A stretch of 64,000 nucleotides of DNA, taken from positions 77,542,756-77,606,755 of the forward strand of contig CM060731.1 of assembly GCA_030704615.1 (NCBI GenBank). Reading direction: 5' to 3'. Made by a program: the position numbers and the translations under genes. Source of the stretch: Takakia lepidozioides. Its lineage: Eukaryota; Streptophyta; Takakiopsida; Takakiales; Takakiaceae. Every line of letters begins with the position of its first letter. Position 1 is the stretch's first letter. The notes beneath the pieces were generated by a model, which worked only from the letters and a program-made list of their open reading frames with translations, had not been told where the DNA came from and searched no databases. Positions 53,602 through 64,000 of this stretch are shown here, in pieces.

Positions 53602-55426
53602 AGACCAGACAAGATGAGAAGCGAGGACATAGACCATGACAGATGAAGCGAGCGACATAGACCATGACCAAGATGAAGAGAGCGAGGACATAGAGACAAG
53701 AAGACGAGCAAAGACCAAGACAGGCAAGGAGGAAAGAAGGACAAGGAGGGGAGTGTGATCACACACCCCCCCGATCTGTAGTGAAGATCCGCCGTTGTTG
53801 ATTTCAAATATGAACACGTGTCGTGCATCCGACACTATGGCCTTTTCGACTTTGAGACGTTAAACCCTAAACCACTTACAATCCTCCAGACAACTAGATG
53901 TAGTGATTCACACAACTGACATGGATCCGTTAACTTTTTTTCCGTTCAAAATTAGGCGAAGGAAACACACTGCAATGATGCCGTGTATGGCTCCGCTTTA
54001 CATGCATTCTTGGAGAAATGCGCATGATGTGTGAGAAGTGAACACAGTGCTCTGCCAAATGATTCAGCAAAAACAAACTCAACTGTAGTGGTTCTCCCAT
54101 CGCAGAGAAGGGTCCATTCGACACCCATCGCACCATGCCAGGTTGAGGTCCTCACACACACACCTACACACCGAGAATTTGCGAACCCACATCAGCTGGG
54201 AGAACATGGAAATTACCCCGTGGATCACATGCAAGCATGAATGAGAAATGGGTTTATGTTACATGGGAGATTTTGGTGTACCTGCGCGACATGCAACTCT
54301 GTCTACATACTCCATAAGTCGTTGTCCCAAGACCCAAGTGGACAGGGGAGGCCGGTGAGTCTGTACCACAAATGGTAATCATACAGCAGAGGGTACTGCT
54401 GCCCAACGTGCAAAAGCCGCCGGCTGCAGGATGCTAGGCATGCGAACTCAGGCACAACACGCCTCCTCTGCACCCCACTCCGTCCCAACCAATGCAAAAC
54501 AACCGTGCATGCATTGACTGCCCTCTGGCTTTCTCTCCAGGCATTTAGGGGTCTGCGATCTGCTACACGTAAGTGTCTTTGAATGCGACGATCAAAGGAT
54601 CTGGTCACTTGCAGTTGCCGTCTCAAGGGCAATATTGCAAGAATCAGAATTAAGTAAGAAAGATGGTGGAAGACGCTGCAAACAGCAAATGAGTGAAGTG
54701 GCAGGGCGATGTTCCATTTTTAACATGCTCCCCTTCCCGCCATGGTGATAGAGCCACACAAATGGATTCCCTTCCCGCCACGGTGCAATTTCACGGCAAC
54801 GGAACGGGATTGTCCGCCGAAACGTGATTTGGAGATGGCCTAAGACAAGTGGCGCAGGTTCTGGCCTTGTAGTCAGGTTGTTCACACTTCAATGCACACA
54901 TTTCATACACATTCAACCATATGCCCAAGATCACAACGTCGTCAATCGTGAAAATTGAAATTCCACGTACGTCCTCCGATTCCTCACACACACACGAACT
55001 GTAGAGACAGGTCGTTTTCCAGGATGTCGTTGTTTGAGTCGATTTTGGTCATTTCTCTCAGTGTCTTGTTGAAAAGATTCTAGTTATGATGGGAAGCATC
55101 ATGATGGCTTTTAAATGGTTTGCTGTTGAGTGTAACTTTTCATCATGTTGTGGAATCTACCGGTTGGTATAAAATGTCAATTGTCTTCTCTGCCAAAGGA
55201 TGTGCGGCTGAACCTTTCAAATTGAGATTGCAGGAGGAGGGAATTGACGGTAGTGAAATGGGAGTGGCAGAGCCAAATTGAGGAATCTCTGCAAAGGAGA
55301 ATCTGGCCCCTGCAACGGCGTGCACAAACAGCATTGAAGAGGCTCCCCAACAAAAATGAGTTCCCCTCGCCCATGCGGAGGACTTCCAAGTAATCACCCC
55401 TGTAGACAGAACACCGAGATGACAAG
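53602..55426. other. CACTA internal non-coding DNA between divergent genes (copy 1)
   Basis: No gene recognised on either strand. Minus-strand ORFs of ~100 codons (54632-54303, 54885-54592) recur in copy 2, but the whole region is duplicated, so that is not evidence of coding. A single AAACCCTAAACC motif lies near 53863. This interval probably holds both promoters. Confidence 0.45.
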
Positions 55427-56544
55427 TTGTGGGAAAGAGAAGTGGCACGTGCCCGAGCCCTTGGGCTTTCAAGGATGCCATGCCCATGTGAACGTTGTTT
55501 GGGCACTACAAGTAGATCTGAGGACGGTGTGCGCACACATCTCCTTCACCACAAAAGACATGAAGCATTTCGGGTGTGGATTGGAGATGGACCTGCAGAC
55601 GAAGACGATGAGGAGTGGGCACAATTGGACAATGCACACCCCCGAGGGAGCCATACAGACAGGCCAGACGAGGACTATGTCATGGGCGCATGACATGAAC
55701 CAGGCATGGACGGAGGGGTGGAGATTACTCGATGTTGCAGGAAGCATTCCACATCATGGACGATGCTGAAGAGGGGGACGACGCTGCGACAACTGGGGAT
55801 GGTGATGACGCAGGAAATGAAGGCATTCACGTGGGGAAGGCGTGGAAGGAGGTGGAGACGGAGAATTGAATTCTGCACACATGACACTAGAAGAAGCATG
55901 TGTGCCACTGTACGAGGGATGCAAATCCACAAAGCTTGCTGCCACCATGCTGTTGATGAACCTGTGCACAACCCACGGTGTCTCAGACCATTTTGTGGAC
56001 GAGTTGTTCTCTTTGCTTCGGCTGAACTTGCTTCCACAACCAAATGAAATGCCAAAAAGCTGTCACATGGCCAACCAAATGATTGGGAAGCTCGGCCTCA
56101 ACTACGTGAAAATTCATGCATGTCCAAAAAGACATGTACTTTTCAGAAGAGAGTACAAGGATGCTATGGAGTGCCCCAAATGCGGTGCAGCTCGATACCA
56201 TGATGTGGGCAGGTTACAACAGCCAGCCAAGGTGTTGAGGTACTTTCCCCTTATCCCCCGTCTATTACGAATGTACAAATGCAAGACCATTAGTGAGCTC
56301 ATGACTTGGCATTCCAGGAATGCCTCAAACGATGGTTTGGTAAGGCATGTCCCAGATTCCCTTGCATGGAAGCATATAGATGCAACTTGGCCCGATTTTG
56401 CCGAGGACCCACGCAATGTGCGATTGGCTGTATCTACGGATGGAGTAAACCCATACGGATCAAAGAGTTGCACATGGTCCACATGGTCCGTGCAGTTGGT
56501 GGCATACAACCTGCCACCATGGTTGACAACAAAGAAATTCTTTG
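55427..56544 (+). pseudogene. CACTA tnp2 transposase, truncated copy 1
   Basis: Starts with the transposase-associated domain: MPCPCERCLGTTSRSEDGVR and HKRHEAF. An in-frame TGA (55691-55693) follows VMGA. A one-base deletion near 55730 shifts the frame and a second near 55836 restores it. 55842-56544 then gives the tnp2 N-terminal region (HMTLEEACVPLYEGCKSTKL, KIHACPKRHVLFRREYKDAM, CPKCGAARYHD, LSTDGVNP-like VSTDGVNPYGSKS) and is cut at KKFF, where the duplication ends. The catalytic core downstream is missing. Confidence 0.9.
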
Positions 56545-56573
56545 ACATTCTCATGACACCATCTACCGCCGCT

Positions 56574-57180
56574 GGTTTGGCATGATATGATTGTAGTTCA
56601 CATTCTTAATGAACGCTTTCAGCCTTGACCTCTTTGCGATCTTCTTCTGGGATTGCTTCTTCATAATTTATGAAAGGGAAAAGCAGCTACACATCAAATT
56701 CTTGCAAGTACAGGGGGGTACTCAGGCCTCATTGGGAGAAAGAGTGCCATAAACACAGACACATCCTTAAATGTAAAAATTGGAGAAGCGAACGTCTGGT
56801 GGCAATAACTGCCTAAACCAGAATTATACTCCATTCCAGCGCACATGTAAAGGGTCGGATGATAACTCGGAATCCCAGTTGGAGATAATGAGACGAATAC
56901 ATGACTATCTTGCGAGTTTCAACTTTCTTGGAGGTAGTTTCCAGTTTCTCTGGTGTCACAACTGCCTTCAAGCTGGGTTTTTTTCGGAATTAAGTCCCAC
57001 TCGCAAATGCAGAATGTCTCCCTCATCTGCGTGGGCAAAATGGGGTTTGGCATGATATGATTGTAGTTCACAACCAAAGGGCATATTCTTCAGCCTTGAC
57101 GTCTTTGCGATCTTCTTCTGTGACGCCTTCTGCATAACTTGTGAAATGGAAAAGCAGCTACACATCAAATTATTGCGATG
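56574..57180. repeat. Imperfect direct repeat of ~135 bp, copies at 56574-56710 and 57042-57180
   Basis: Both copies start GGTTTGGCATGATATGATTG and run through CTTTGCGATCTTCTTCTG to AAAAGCAGCTACACATCAAA, with substitutions and a small indel. The DNA between them (56711-57041) is not repeated. Origin unknown; lies right after the end of tnp2 copy 1. Confidence 0.85.
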
Positions 57181-57784
57181 CCACTCAATGGCACTATGAA
57201 CGTTTCGAGCATGCTGTCAGAAAACTAGACGGGCAAAAACCCAATTCAGCAGCCTCGCCTTGCGTGGATACTTGGGAATTGATGCCAGAAGGGCATGCCC
57301 GTATGCGCGCTCCATCGTGCCTCCATCCAGCACATTCTGTAAATGATGAATGACCAAGACCCCGATGTCACACCGTTCTGAGAAGCCACTACGCGCGCTC
57401 ACAGTATACGAAGGCCTTGCCGTGTCAGGATTTCCATTCCACGTCCCGCCATGTCCGACGCAACACTTGCATCCTTGTCTCTGCCAAGTGGAGGCAGCAC
57501 GTATTAAAATATCTATTCCCCCAAGGCCACATTTTGTTTACCTCTTTTTGTGAAAGCCACGTCAGCAAATGTGATGCCGAGTCATGGGTGCAATGAATGC
57601 GCAGTGGTTCATGGAGTCGATGAGTCGACTATATATTCACTTTAATGAATAAATATCTTTATTCCATTAATCGAATTAGGAAAGAAAATTTGTAGTCGCA
57701 TGTGCAGTAATTACAACCACTTGTAATTTTGGCTTTTTCAAATTTTATGTATTTACGCAATTCGTAAAATAGCCCGGAATTCTG
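57181..57784. other. No recognised gene
   Basis: AT-rich toward the right end. The minus-strand ORF 57402-57217 reads smoothly but matches nothing I know. Confidence 0.4.
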
Positions 57785-57951
57785 CTACGACTCCGGAGTC
57801 GTTGACCCCACTTCTGTCCGCCGTCTGAAATGCCCCCGTGGGCCCACATTGTCTGTTTCGACTCTCCAGTAGTCCTGTTTACTACCAAGTGGTTCCCGGA
57901 GTGGTCGCGGACATGCAGTCGAATCGGAAAAGACACGAATGCTTCTAGTGA

Positions 57952-59181
57952 ATGCACCCTTGGCTATACTAGAAGTCTCCATTACCATATAACCATATGG
58001 CAAACAAGTCTGAAAAGCTGTTATTGGTGTGAGTTTGATCCACAGAATATCCTTTGGAATCCAATTCTTTACCAGTACAAACTCCTCATGCATATGAGTA
58101 TAAACATTCACCTTCCTTTCCTCCCAGCCTTCAAACTCTACTCGCTTAATGGATAGCAATGCTATCACATAAACCAGTGTTGGTAACCAATGTGCTCTTC
58201 TCTACAGGCCACCTGATAAATCTTTATCACTCCTTTCTCCAGACCCCACTCAGGGTCAGCATCATGCACTCTCTTAAGAATGTTTTCTTTACAACCGTCT
58301 GGCAATTCCAAGAACCTCTGAAAGAATTGCTTAGACAATCTTTCCTTCTCAGTTCCACAGGGAATTTGATTCACATCAAATTCTTTAATTCTCCAACCAC
58401 CATGATCCCACCAGATGCCTGTCACATCTGGTTGTTCATGACCCAGTTCCCTAGTATGGTCGCCAAACAGATTCTATAGAAATTTGCAAATCTTAAAAAA
58501 CATTGTACATCTCGGACCGAAGTTAGTTTAATCCACTCGATGATTGTTTGTATTTTCTTCTGATCCATAAAGACTCATTTGTCGGAAATAACGTAGCCCA
58601 AAAATTCGACTTCAGATTGGTGGAAAAAAATATTTTTCCAACTTGACATATAGTCATTTTTCCCTCAATTTATTAAGGACAAGGTGTACATGGTGACCAT
58701 GTTCTTCTTCAGTATGTGAAAATATCATAATGTCGTCCAAATAGATGACTACAAAGTCATCTAAAAATTCTTGAAAGATGTCATTCATCATGTGTTGAAA
58801 AATTGCTGGAGCATTTGTAAGACCGGAAGGCATAACATTGTATTCGAAATGTCCGTACCTTGTGCGAAAAGCAGTCTTCCATTCGTCTCCTTCTTTTATT
58901 TGTACAAGGTTGTAAGCTCCTCTCAAGTTGATCTTTGTGAAAAAATTTGCTCGTCCAAGTTGTTCGAGGAGTCCGGAAATCAGCGGTAGTGGGTAACGAT
59001 TTTTTATAGTGACTTTGTTGAGCCCACGATAGTCCACACACATGCGTAATGATCCGTCTTTCTTCTTCACAAATAAGATAGGTGCTCCCGTCACCCATCC
59101 CTTCGCTATCCGAGGTGGAAACTCCAAGATAGAAGAGTTGGATATCTCTAAGCACTTAGCCCGCTCAGAACAATCAGTCAT
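57952..59181 (-). pseudogene. Second copy of Tat-like pre-gag ORF1a, interrupted by a reverse transcriptase insert
   Basis: On the minus strand 59181-59091 encodes [20 protein letters not shown] through RIAKGWV, as in 36128 onward. 58467-57952 resumes with FGDHTRELGHEQPDVTGIWW and runs to METSSIAKGA, with a frame change near 58170. Between them 623 bp of foreign RT sequence is inserted. Beyond 57952 the similarity to the first copy ends. Amino-acid identity between the copies is high. Confidence 0.9.
58468..59090 (-). mobile_element. Foreign gypsy RT fragment inserted in frame into ORF1a
   Basis: Minus strand: [59 protein letters not shown], active-site [13 protein letters not shown], then a stop at 58654-58656, and KNIFFHQSEVEFLGYVISDK in the same or neighbouring frame. 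It matches the chromovirus type of gypsy RT, not the Tat-like RT at 39862-40857. It starts in frame with ORF1a after GWV, so the fused ORF is 175 residues. In the uninterrupted copy this position holds only 17 other bases. Confidence 0.88.
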
Positions 59182-59189
59182 GACCTGCA

Positions 59190-59984
59190 GCTAGTGAATC
59201 ATGGTTGTGCTTTCTATTTGTATTCATTCTTGCCTTCATGTTATCAATTTACCTTACCATGTATACTGAAGCATCAGATTGCTTCAGTATCTACTAAGTT
59301 CCAATTAATCATGCATTCATTCCACAGCTTCTCTCATGTCTCTCTACACAGTATGTTTGTATTGATTCAGTTTTGGATTAAGATTAATCATGTATCATGC
59401 CTATGCCATGGTGTCCCTAATCTACCCTACTATATAATTTTACAGCTTGCATGAATTAAGCCTCAATCAAGTCATCATCTCCTCTTCAATGTTTCCGCTC
59501 TCCGTTACGTCTCCTCCTCTCCTGAACAAGTCGCCCTCCTCAAGAAGTGATCCCCTTCCTGTTGCCGCTCTGCCTAATCTACCTGCAAGCTGTTCTAACC
59601 ACCTAATTAACTAACCGTTACCCCTGAAGTAACACGTTCCCCCTGCAAATGTCATTCCCACACAGTCGTTCTCTGTCAATGATAACTGTTCCCCATGTAC
59701 TGTGACAGGCTGTGTCAAGCTGTGCCAAACTGTGACTGGCTGTGTAAAGCTGTGTCGAGCTGTGTCGGGCTGTGCGAAGCTGTGTCAGACTGTGACTGGC
59801 TGTGCGAAGCTGTGTCGGGCTATGTCAGACTGTGTCTGGCTGTGATAGACTGTGACGGGCTGAGTAAAGCTGTGTCGGGCTGTGTAAAACTGTGTAAAGT
59901 TGTGTCTGGCTGTGATAGACTGTGACGAGCAGTCCAACCCCCCTAAAGCCTGCTCCTGCCACCCCTACGGCTCCTGTTGGTCTT
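59190..59984 (-). repeat. Tat-like LTR, second copy, minus strand, truncated at its start
   Basis: Reading the minus strand from 59984: GACCAACAGGAGCCGTAGGG matches the first LTR from ~35320, followed by the CACAG array (59935-59697), then GGGGAACG-type and purine-rich sequence leading to ORF1a at 59181. The first ~75 bases of the LTR (TGTTAGAGG...) are missing, replaced by the left edge of the segmental duplication. Confidence 0.8.
59697..59935 (-). repeat. CACAG minisatellite in the second LTR copy
   Basis: As printed, CTGTGACTGGCTGTGTAAAG-type units with ~10-bp period and a 40-60-bp higher-order pattern (TGTGTCGGGCTGTGCGAAGC recurs). More units than in the first LTR copy, so the array length varies between copies. 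Confidence 0.9.
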
Positions 59985-60082
59985 AGGCGGGGGCTCCTTC
60001 GCACCGCGGGGCTGGAATGTGCAGAAGTGGGAGGAGGTGATGCTGCCTCGGCGGTCGAGCGCTTCTTACTAGGCGTGGACAT
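59985..60082 (-). pseudogene. Truncated copy of the basic-protein first exon
   Basis: ATG at 60082-60080, then MSTPSKKRSTAEAASPPPTS to RRSPRL, where the retrotransposon LTR begins. The remaining 67 codons and the splice donor are lost. Confidence 0.8.
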
Positions 60083-61864
60083 AGACCATGACAAAGATGA
60101 AGACGAGCGAGGACATAGACCATGACCAAGACAAAGACGAGCGAGGAAGACCAAGACATGCAAAAGAGGAAAGAAGGACAAGGAGGGGAGTGTGATCACA
60201 CACCCCCCCGATCTATAGTGAAGATCCGGCCGTTGTTGATTTCAAATATGAACACGTGTCGTGCATCCGATACTATGGCCTTTTCGACTTTGAGACGTTA
60301 AACCCTAAACCACTTACAATCCTCCAGACAACTAGATGTAGTGATTCACACAACTGACATGGATCCGTTAACTTTTTTTCGTTCAAAATTAGGCAAAGGA
60401 AACACACTGCAATGATGCCGTGTATGGCTCCGCTTTACATGCATTCTTGGAGAAAATGCGCATGATGTGTGAGAAGTAAACACAGTGCTCTGCCAAATGA
60501 TTCAGCAAAAACAAACTCAACTGTAGTGGTTCTCCCATCGCAGAGAAGGGTCCATTCGACACCCATCGCACCATGCCAGGTTGAGGTCCTCACACACACC
60601 TACACACCAAGAATTTGCGAACCCACATCAGCTGGGAGAACATGGAAATTACCTCGTGGATCACATGCAAGCATGAATGAGAAATGGGTTTATGTTACAT
60701 GGGAGATTTTGGTGTACCTGCGCGACATGCAACTCTGTCTACATACTCCATAAGTCGCTGTCCCAAGACCCAAGTGGACAGGGGAGGCCGGTGAGTCTGT
60801 ACCACAAATGGTAATCATACAGCCGAGGGTACTGCTGCCCAACGTGCAAAAGCCGCCGGCTGCAGGATGCTAGGCATGCGAACTCGGGCACAGCACGCCT
60901 CCTCTGCACCCCACCCCGTCCCAACCAGTGCAAAACAACCGTGCATGCATTGACTGCCCTCAGGCTTTCTCTCCAGGCATTTATGGGTCTGCGATCTGCT
61001 ACACGTAAGTGTCTTTGAATGCGACGATCAAAGGATCCGGTCACTTGCAGTTGCCGTCTCAAGGGCAACATTGCAAGAATCAGAATTAAGTAAGAAAGAT
61101 GGTGGAAGAAGCTGCAAACAGCAAATGAGTGAAGTGGCAGGGCGATGCTCCATTTTTAACATGCTCCCCTTCCCGCCATGGTGATAGAACCACACAAATG
61201 GACTCCCTTCCCGCCACGGTGCAATTTCACGGCAACGGAACGGGATTGTCCGCCGAAACGTGATTTGGAGATGGCCTAAGACAAGTGGCGTAGGTTCTGG
61301 CCTTGTAGTCAGGTTGTTCACACTTCAATGCACACATTTCATACACATTCAACCATATGCCCAAGATCACAACGTCGTCAATCGTGAAAATTGAAATTCC
61401 ACGTACGTCCTCGATTCCTCACACACACACGAACTGTAGAGACAGGTCGTTTTCCAGGATGTCGTTGTTTGAGTCGATTTTGGTCATTTCTCTCAGTGTC
61501 TTGTTGAAAAGATTCTAGTTATGATGGGAAGCATCGTGATGGCTTTTAAATGGTTTGCTGTTGAGTGTAACTTTTCATCATGTTGTGGGATCTACCGGTT
61601 GGTATAAAATGTCAGCTGTCTTCTCTGCCAAAGGATGTGCGGCTGAACCTTTCAAAATTGAGATTGCAGGAGGAGGGAATTGACGGTAGTGAAATGGGAG
61701 TGGCAGAGCCAAATTGAGGAATCTCTGCAAAGGAGAATCCAGCCCCCTGCAACGGCGTGCACAAACAGCATTGAAGAGGCTCCCCAACAAAAATGAGTTC
61801 CCCTCGCCCATGCGGAGGACTTCCAAGTAATCACCCATGTAGACAGAACACCTGAGATGACAGG
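60083..61864. other. CACTA internal non-coding DNA between divergent genes (copy 2)
   Basis: Same content as 53602-55426: no recognised gene, an AAACCCTAAACC motif near 60299, and presumably the promoters of the two divergent genes. Confidence 0.45.
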
Positions 61865-64000
61865 TTGTGGGAAAGAGAAGTGGCACCTGTCCGAGCCCTT
61901 GGGCTTTCAAGGATGCCATGCCCATGTGAACGTTGTTTGGGCACTACAAGTAGATCTGAGGACGGTGTGCGCACACATCTCCTTCACCACAAAAGACATG
62001 AAGCATTTCGGGTGTGGATTGGAGATGGACCTGCAGACGAAGACGATGAGGAGTGGGCACAATTGGACAATGCACACCCTCGAGGGAGCCATACAGACAG
62101 GCCAGACGAGGACTATGTCATGGGCGCATGACATGAACCAGGCATGGACGGAGGGGTGGAGATTACTCGAATGTTGCAGGAAGCATTCCACATCATGGAC
62201 GATGCTGAAGAGGGGGACGGCGCTGCGACAACTGGGGATGGTGATGACGCAGGAAATGAAGGCATTCACGTGGGGGAAGGCGTGGAAGGAGGTGGAGACG
62301 GAGAATTGAATTCTGCACACATGACACTAGAAGAAGCATGTGTGCCACTGTACGAGGGATGCAAATCCACAAAGCTTGCTGCCACCATGCTGTTGATGAA
62401 CCTGTGCACAACCCACGGTGTCTCAGACCATTTTGTGGACGAGTTGTTCTCTTTGCTTCGGCTGAACTTGCTTCCACAACCAAATGAAATGCCAAAAAGC
62501 TGTCACATGGCCAACCAAATGATTGGGAAGCTCGGCCTCAACTACGTGAAAATTCATGCATGTCCAAAAAGACATGTACTTTTCAGAAGAGAGTACAAGG
62601 ATGCTATGGAGTGCCCCAAATGCGGTGCAGCTCGATACCATGATGTGGGCAGGTTACAACAGCCAGCCAAGGTGTTGAGGCACTTTCCCCTTATCCCCCG
62701 TCTATTACGAATGTACAAATGCAAGACCATTAGTGAGCTCATGACTTGGCATTCCAGGAATGCCTCAAACGATGGTTTGGTAAGGCATGTCCCAGATTCC
62801 CTTGCATGGAAGCATATAGATGCAACTTGGCCCGATTTTGCCGAGGACCCACGCAATGTGCGATTGGCTGTATCTACGGATGGAGTAAACCCATACGGAT
62901 CAAAGAGTTGCACATGGTCCACATGGCCCGTGCAGTTGGTGGCATACAACCTGCCACCATGGTTGACAACAAAGAAATTCTTTGTCATGTTGTCTCTCTT
63001 GATTCCAGGCAAGGAGTCCGTGACAAATGCAAACATAGATGTGTATTTGCAATCATTGATTGAAGAGCTACAGGAACTATGGATTGGAGTTGAAGCTTAC
63101 GACATTTTGAAACCAGTAGGGCAACGGAGTTTCACCCTCCGTGCCATACTCATGTGGTCAATCCACGATTTCCCCGCATATGGCCTTGTTGCGGGTTGCA
63201 AGACGAAGGGCTACAAAGGGTGCCCCATTTGTGGGCCCTATGTGGATTCACGGCACTCAAAGCCACTAGGGAAGACAATATACATGGGGCATCGACGTTA
63301 CCTTGCAAGAAACCACCCCTACCGACGAGCGGGAAGGCTCTTCAATGGATGTGTTGAAAAGAGAATGGCACCAAATGCTGTGACACCGGAGGAGACATTG
63401 CAATTTGCAAAGGAGAAAGAGGCGTTCATGGAGATTGGAGGGAGAGACGGAAGTAGTGCGGATCCAGCCATGGAGCACGGGGTGAAGCGCCGGACAATCC
63501 TTTGGGATTTGCCATACTGGAAGGTGCATGAATCCCCCCTCCCCATTCACTCACTTTCTTTCACATTGTGCTTCCTGGAATTACCTTTACTGTCAGGAGT
63601 CCTTCCACCAACTCCTAAGTCAGTGTAACTACTATGCAGTAGATGTTGAAGTCGTACACCTCACTGTGGAGAGGATCATGGAGTTGTTGAAAGCATAATG
63701 TAGTAACATGGGCAACTTCTGCCACATATTCTACTTTTTTTGCCCATAGAACTTGGTCTCATGGGAGGACATTTGGCATTTCAGAACCTCTTGCAGCGGT
63801 ACCTCCTGGACCCCATGCATTGTGAGAAGAACTTTTGCGAGAACATTCTGAAGACTATCTTTGGGGAGAAGGATACGATAAACGTACGAAAGGACATGGA
63901 GATTGAAGGGATACAGTCACATCTGTGGCTAAGGCCTGATCCAAATAGACCAGGCAAAGTGCTCATGCCAGCAGCATCATACGTCCTGACCAAATCAGAG
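61865..64000 (+). pseudogene. CACTA tnp2 transposase, copy 2, continues past the window
   Basis: 61865-62131 encodes the transposase-associated domain (CPCERCLGTTSRSEDGVRTH); an in-frame TGA (62129-62131) follows, then the same frame continues from 62144 without stop to the donor after 63523 (PYWK then GTGCAT). A 261-bp intron ends at TTTCAG (63784). The next exon reads NLLQRYLLDPMHCEKNFCEN, the tnp2 DxxHxEKN-type motif, and is open to the window end. Other tnp2 landmarks: KRHVLFRREYKDAMECPKCG, AVSTDGVNPYGSKS, KGYKGCPICGPYVDSRHSKP, MGHRRYLARNHPYRR. The shared TGA in both copies predates the duplication. If translation began at 62144 (Met), the rest could be an intact transposase lacking the N-terminal zinc module. 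Confidence 0.88.

Larger units (their letters stand above)
53504..56544 (+). repeat. Segmental duplication, copy 1 (3.04 kb)
   Basis: Nearly identical in direct orientation to 59985-62984. Only scattered substitutions and small indels separate the copies. Left edge is at AGGCGGGGGCTCCTTC and right edge at AAAGAAATTCTTTG. It contains the start of the minus-strand basic-protein exon, ~1.8 kb of non-coding DNA, and the first part of tnp2. Confidence 0.95.
59985..62984 (+). repeat. Segmental duplication, copy 2 (3.00 kb)
   Basis: Direct near-identical copy of 53504-56544, starting AGGCGGGGGCTCCTTC and ending AAAGAAATTCTTTG. Unlike copy 1 it continues past its right edge into intact tnp2 sequence, so copy 2 is closer to the source at that end; copy 1 is more complete at the left end (full exon 53302-53601). 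Confidence 0.95.

Noticed and set aside
53860-53875. AAACCCTAAACC resembling plant telomere repeat (also near 60299)
   Set aside because: Only one to two units, inside duplicated CACTA DNA; such telo-box motifs are common in promoters and do not mark a telomere.
54303-54885. ~100-codon minus-strand ORFs found in both duplicated copies
   Set aside because: The whole 3-kb segment is duplicated and near-identical, so shared ORFs are expected by chance; no motif recognised.
1-64000. CRISPR arrays, bacterial operons, rRNA genes
   Set aside because: Tandem repeats present are minisatellites without spacers, genes have introns, and no rRNA sequence was seen.

Overview
This window is plant nuclear DNA: intron-containing genes with GT-AG junctions, plant-type PPR repeats, and Ty3/gypsy, CACTA (En/Spm), Helitron and LINE remnants. 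The PPR style and the abundance of old nested transposons suggest a seedless or early-diverging plant with a repeat-rich genome (moss, lycophyte, fern or charophyte grade). The species cannot be fixed from sequence alone.

Layout. 1.6-6.5 kb (minus) is the one clearly intact host gene: a five-exon metallophosphoesterase of the At3g03305/TMEM62 type. 7.3-15.3 kb is a minus-strand gypsy-like element with two ~465-bp LTRs, split by a plus-strand, LTR-less gypsy fragment (gag to RNase H). 17.5-19.9 kb (plus) is a multi-exon, proline-rich gene related to the accessory protein of CACTA elements. 22.3-26.3 kb is a degenerate array of PPR modules. 27.5-33.9 kb holds a Helitron whose Rep half (plus) and helicase plus endonuclease half (minus) face each other, with a minisatellite and a perfect hairpin between them. 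35.2-45.0 kb is a Tat/Athila-like gypsy element with minisatellite-bearing LTRs, extra ORFs before gag and a large extra ORF after pol, and an inverted integrase segment. 45-51.5 kb is a mosaic: an Obg GTPase exon fragment, an FCP1-type phosphatase fragment, and a second decayed copy of the CACTA accessory gene. 51.8-53.3 kb is a 5'-truncated LINE. 53.5-56.5 kb and 60.0-63.0 kb are near-identical ~3-kb direct duplications carrying the start of a CACTA tnp2 transposase; only the second continues into further transposase sequence to the window edge. Between them is a second copy of the Tat-like element's pre-gag ORF, into which a foreign reverse transcriptase fragment has been inserted in frame.

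How it works together: apart from the phosphoesterase (and possibly the accessory gene at 17.5 kb) the window is a transposon graveyard with several rounds of nesting, inversion and fragment capture. The least ordinary material is the extra coding capacity of the Tat-like element, the convergent Helitron halves, and the CACTA-associated gene families.
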